This document shows, in pieces, positions 59,845 to 64,000 of a DNA stretch of 64,000 bases. Positions within the stretch are counted from its first letter, which is position 1; each line of letters opens with the position of its first letter. The stretch is from Phenylobacterium sp. (GTDB lineage: Bacteria; Pseudomonadota; Alphaproteobacteria; Caulobacterales; Caulobacteraceae). The notes below the pieces were generated by a model, which ran no database searches, was not told where the DNA came from, and saw nothing but the letters and a program-made list of their open reading frames with translations. The stretch is taken from NCBI RefSeq assembly GCF_030698145.1, contig NZ_JAUYNW010000080.1:85554-149553 (forward strand), read 5' to 3'. A program made the position numbers and the translations under genes.

Positions 59845-60834
59845 CTACGCGTCGACCAGGGTCATGCCGCGTTCGTCGTAGCGGGTTCCCTGGACCTTGT
59901 CGGCCAGGCCGTCGAGGCTGGCGGTCTCGGCGGGGGTGAGCTGCAGCTCGGCGGCCTTGAGGTTGCCCTCGAGGTTGGCGAGCTTGGTCGTGCCGGGGAT
60001 CACCACCACGTTGGGCTTGGTGGCCAGCACCCAGGCGAGCGCGATCTGCGAGGGGGTGGCGCCCCGCGCCTTGGCCAGGCGCTCGATCTCGTCGACGAGG
60101 GCGATGTTGGCGCCATAGGCGTCGCCCTGGAAGCGCGGTGAGACCACGGCGCGGTAGTCCTGGCCCTGCGGACGCACCTCACGGCTGAAGGCGCCGGTCA
60201 GCATGCCCCGGCCGAGCGGCGAATAGGCCACCACGCTCACCCCGGTCTCCCAGCAGTGGGGCAGGACCTCGCGCTCGATGTCGCGGGTGAAGATCGAATA
60301 CTCCCACTGGACCGCGGCGATGGGATGGACCGCCTGGGCGCGGCGCAGGGTCTCGGCGTTGACCTCGGAGAGGCCGATCGCGCCGATCTTGCCCTCGGCC
60401 ACCAGCTTGGCCATGGCCCCGACGGTCTCCTCGATCGGCAGGGCCGGGTCCTTGCGGTGCAGGTAGTAGAGGTCGACGTGGTCGGTCTTCAGCAGGCGCA
60501 GGGACTGCTCGATGGCCCGGCGCATATTGGCCTCCGAGCCGTCAACTCCGGTCACGGTGCGGGTGGCGAGGTTGCCCACCGGGCCGAACTTGGTGGCGAT
60601 GAAGGCCTGGTCGCGGCGGTCGTGGAACGCCTCGCCCAGCAGTTCCTCGTTGGCGCCGAAGCCGTAGAGCTCGGCGGTGTCGAAATGGTCGACGCCGCGC
60701 TCGAGGGCGGCGTGCAGCAGCTTGACGGCTTCGGTCTTGTCCATGGGCTCGCCATAGGCGACGGACATGCCCATGCAGCCGAGACCGATGGCGTTCACTT
60801 GACGGCCGGTACGGCCGATTTCACGACGGATCAT
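59845..60834 (-). CDS. Aldo/keto reductase
   Basis: IGLGCMGMSVAYGEPMDKTEAVKLLHAALERGVDHFDTAELYG; VDLYYLHRKDP; start MIRREIGRTGRQV at 60834. Confidence 0.93.
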   Translation of the reverse strand: MIRREIGRTGRQVNAIGLGCMGMSVAYGEPMDKTEAVKLLHAALERGVDHFDTAELYGFGANEELLGEAFHDRRDQAFIATKFGPVGNLATRTVTGVDGSEANMRRAIEQSLRLLKTDHVDLYYLHRKDPALPIEETVGAMAKLVAEGKIGAIGLSEVNAETLRRAQAVHPIAAVQWEYSIFTRDIEREVLPHCWETGVSVVAYSPLGRGMLTGAFSREVRPQGQDYRAVVSPRFQGDAYGANIALVDEIERLAKARGATPSQIALAWVLATKPNVVVIPGTTKLANLEGNLKAAELQLTPAETASLDGLADKVQGTRYDERGMTLVDA

Positions 60835-60874
60835 GGGGAGCTCCGTTCTGTCGAGATGGGGTATGGGGGAGGTG

Positions 60875-60892
60875 TGTGAGCGTTCACTCACA
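60875..60892. promoter_or_regulatory. Candidate TetR operator upstream of AKR gene
   Basis: TGTGAG-CGTTCA-CTCACA. Confidence 0.7.
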
Positions 60893-60942
60893 TCGTCTTA
60901 TAGGCCCCGCCCCGGGCCGGCGTCAAGCTGGAATACCGATGT

Positions 60943-61512
60943 TCAGGCGCGCCAGGCGTCCACGACGGCGTCGGCGGCCATGTCCAGCTCGGCGTCGCTC
61001 CAGGCCCGGCCCTTGATCTCGCTTTTGACCATGTAGCCGACCGGGCCGAAGAACAGGTTCGACAGGATGTCGGTCGGCAGGCTCTTGAACACGCCCGCCG
61101 CCACGCCGGCGTCGCGCAGGCGGGTGAGGGCCGCGCCGATGCGTTCGTGGGCCGCTCCGCCTTCGCGTTCCGACAGGGCGGACTCGGCGAAGCGCTGGCC
61201 GAAGGTGAAGGCCTCGGTGTCGGAGCGATAGGCGTTGAGCAGGGTCAGCCACAGCCGCTTCAGGCGCTCGGTGGGCGGCCCGTCGCCGTCCCCGGCCTCG
61301 GAGATGGCGGTGAACACCTCGCCCTTCAGCCGGCGATAGGCCTCGATCAGCAGGTCGTCCTTGCTGGGGAAGTGACGGTAGAGCGTGCCCTCGGCGACCC
61401 CGGTCTCCGCGGCGATCGCCGCGGTGGTGGCCGCGCCCATGCCGTCCCGGGCCACGATCTTCAGCGCCGCGCGCAGAAGGCGATCCTTGGTGCTGAGAGT
61501 GTCTGTGAGCAT
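60943..61512 (-). CDS. TetR/AcrR regulator
   Basis: MLTDTLSTKDRLLRAALKIVARDGMGAATTAAIAAETGVAEGTLYRHFPSKDDLLIEAYR. Confidence 0.9.
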   Translation of the reverse strand: MLTDTLSTKDRLLRAALKIVARDGMGAATTAAIAAETGVAEGTLYRHFPSKDDLLIEAYRRLKGEVFTAISEAGDGDGPPTERLKRLWLTLLNAYRSDTEAFTFGQRFAESALSEREGGAAHERIGAALTRLRDAGVAAGVFKSLPTDILSNLFFGPVGYMVKSEIKGRAWSDAELDMAADAVVDAWRA

Positions 61513-61520
61513 ATGCTCAC
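61505..61520. promoter_or_regulatory. Candidate autoregulatory operator overlapping tetR start codon
   Basis: Perfect 16-bp palindrome GTGAGCATATGCTCAC. Confidence 0.7.
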
Positions 61521-61558
61521 ACGTCGGGGTTCGAGGAGCGCGTGTCAAGTTCATCTCT

Positions 61559-61688
61559 TCCTCCCACATCGCGAAGCGAATGGGGGAGGGGGACCATCCG
61601 CAAGGATGGTGGAGGGGGCGAAACTGGGTGCTGAGCTTGAGGCCGCCCCCACCACCACCTTCGGCGGTCCCCCGCCCCCGTAAACGGG
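61559..61688. repeat. REP-like structured intergenic element
   Basis: Nested hairpins incl. CCATCC-GCAA-GGATGG (61594-61609) and purine/pyrimidine-biased arms. Confidence 0.55.
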
Positions 61689-61703
61689 TGAGGAAAAGTG
61701 AGC

Positions 61704-61895
61704 TCAGGGCTTGAAGGCCAAACCCTTGGAGGCCAGCGCGTTCCTGAGCGCGCCCAGGGCGTTGGGGCCCATGCCGTGCAGGGCCGCGATCTGCGCCTCG
61801 GTCCGTTCGGTGAGGTCTTCGAGATGGACGACACCGGCGCCGGCCAGGGCGCGCTGGGCCGGCTTGGCGAGCTTCGGCAGGTCTGTCCGGGTCAT
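61704..61895 (-). CDS. Small helix-hairpin-helix protein
   Basis: LPKLAKPAQRALAGAGVVHLEDLTERTEAQIAALHGMGPNALGALRNALASKGLAF. Confidence 0.7.
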   Translation of the reverse strand: MTRTDLPKLAKPAQRALAGAGVVHLEDLTERTEAQIAALHGMGPNALGALRNALASKGLAFKP

Positions 61896-61951
61896 GGCTG
61901 GCCTCCGATGAGACGGGGTCCAGAGAGCAGTGGCGCACCCTCATTCCGTAC

Positions 61952-61969
61952 TCTATCTTCGAAGATAGA
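61952..61969. promoter_or_regulatory. Candidate operator upstream of monooxygenase gene
   Basis: Perfect 18-bp palindrome TCTATCTTCGAAGATAGA. Confidence 0.65.
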
Positions 61970-62034
61970 TCACCCCTGGGACGCACCACGGGACAGGCAT
62001 TCCAAGTCTACGATTTTCGATCGAGGTCTACTTC

Positions 62035-63846
<1,812 letters not shown>

Positions 63847-63906
63847 GGGAACGAGGGGTTCAGATCCTCCCCCAGCGCGCAGCGCGATTTGGGGGAGCAA
63901 CCGTAG

Positions 63907-64000
63907 TTAGGCTGGCGCATGTCTCCAGTCTGTGTTGTCGCGGATCATGGCGTTGAGGGTGACGAGGAGCCGTCGCATGCAGGCGGTGAGGGCGAGCTTT
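63907..64000 (-). mobile_element. C-terminal end of an IS110-family transposase (truncated by window)
   Basis: Minus-strand frame ending in TAA: KLALTACMRRLLVTLNAMIRDNTDWRHAPA*, resembling the IS110/IS116/IS902 transposase C-terminus. Confidence 0.65.

Overview
High-GC alphaproteobacterial chromosome, probably Caulobacteraceae/Phenylobacterium-like (inferred from gene content and order). (1) About 1-15040 is the late half of a P22-like podoviral prophage: terminase, portal, scaffold, coat, adaptor, gp10-like tail/stabilisation protein, S74-tagged protein, holin-like protein and M15 endolysin. It carries several moron-like insertions and stops near a tRNA-Thr. No integrase, repressor or replication module is in the window. 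(2) About 15.8-23.4 kb is a core block: tRNA-Thr, murA, DUF2948, hisD, SH3 protein, UPF0262, LMW phosphatase, infA, maf, RNase G-like, yacG, tRNA-Phe. (3) About 23.6-34.7 kb holds a TPR-sulfotransferase, a TonB receptor, a TetR regulator, and a Rieske oxygenase / FAD oxidoreductase / APC permease / M20 peptidase island. (4) exbB-exbD-tonB, then tRNA-His. (5) About 38.7-53.7 kb is an amino-acid catabolic island: putA, three Lrp regulators, astA-astD-astB, an M20 hydrolase, a MatB-like ligase, an OCD-family enzyme and an AraC regulator. (6) Three related DUF2306-like membrane proteins, a diheme cytochrome / beta-helix pair, an AKR-TetR pair with matching operators, a Baeyer-Villiger-type monooxygenase, and the C-terminal end of an IS110-family transposase at the right edge. 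The most unusual non-coding signals are a 4-copy 34-35 bp tandem repeat of hairpins at the start of an M20 peptidase gene, a perfect 16-bp stem enclosing a ribosome-binding site, and several well-formed palindromic operators. No system could be established as new from sequence reading alone.
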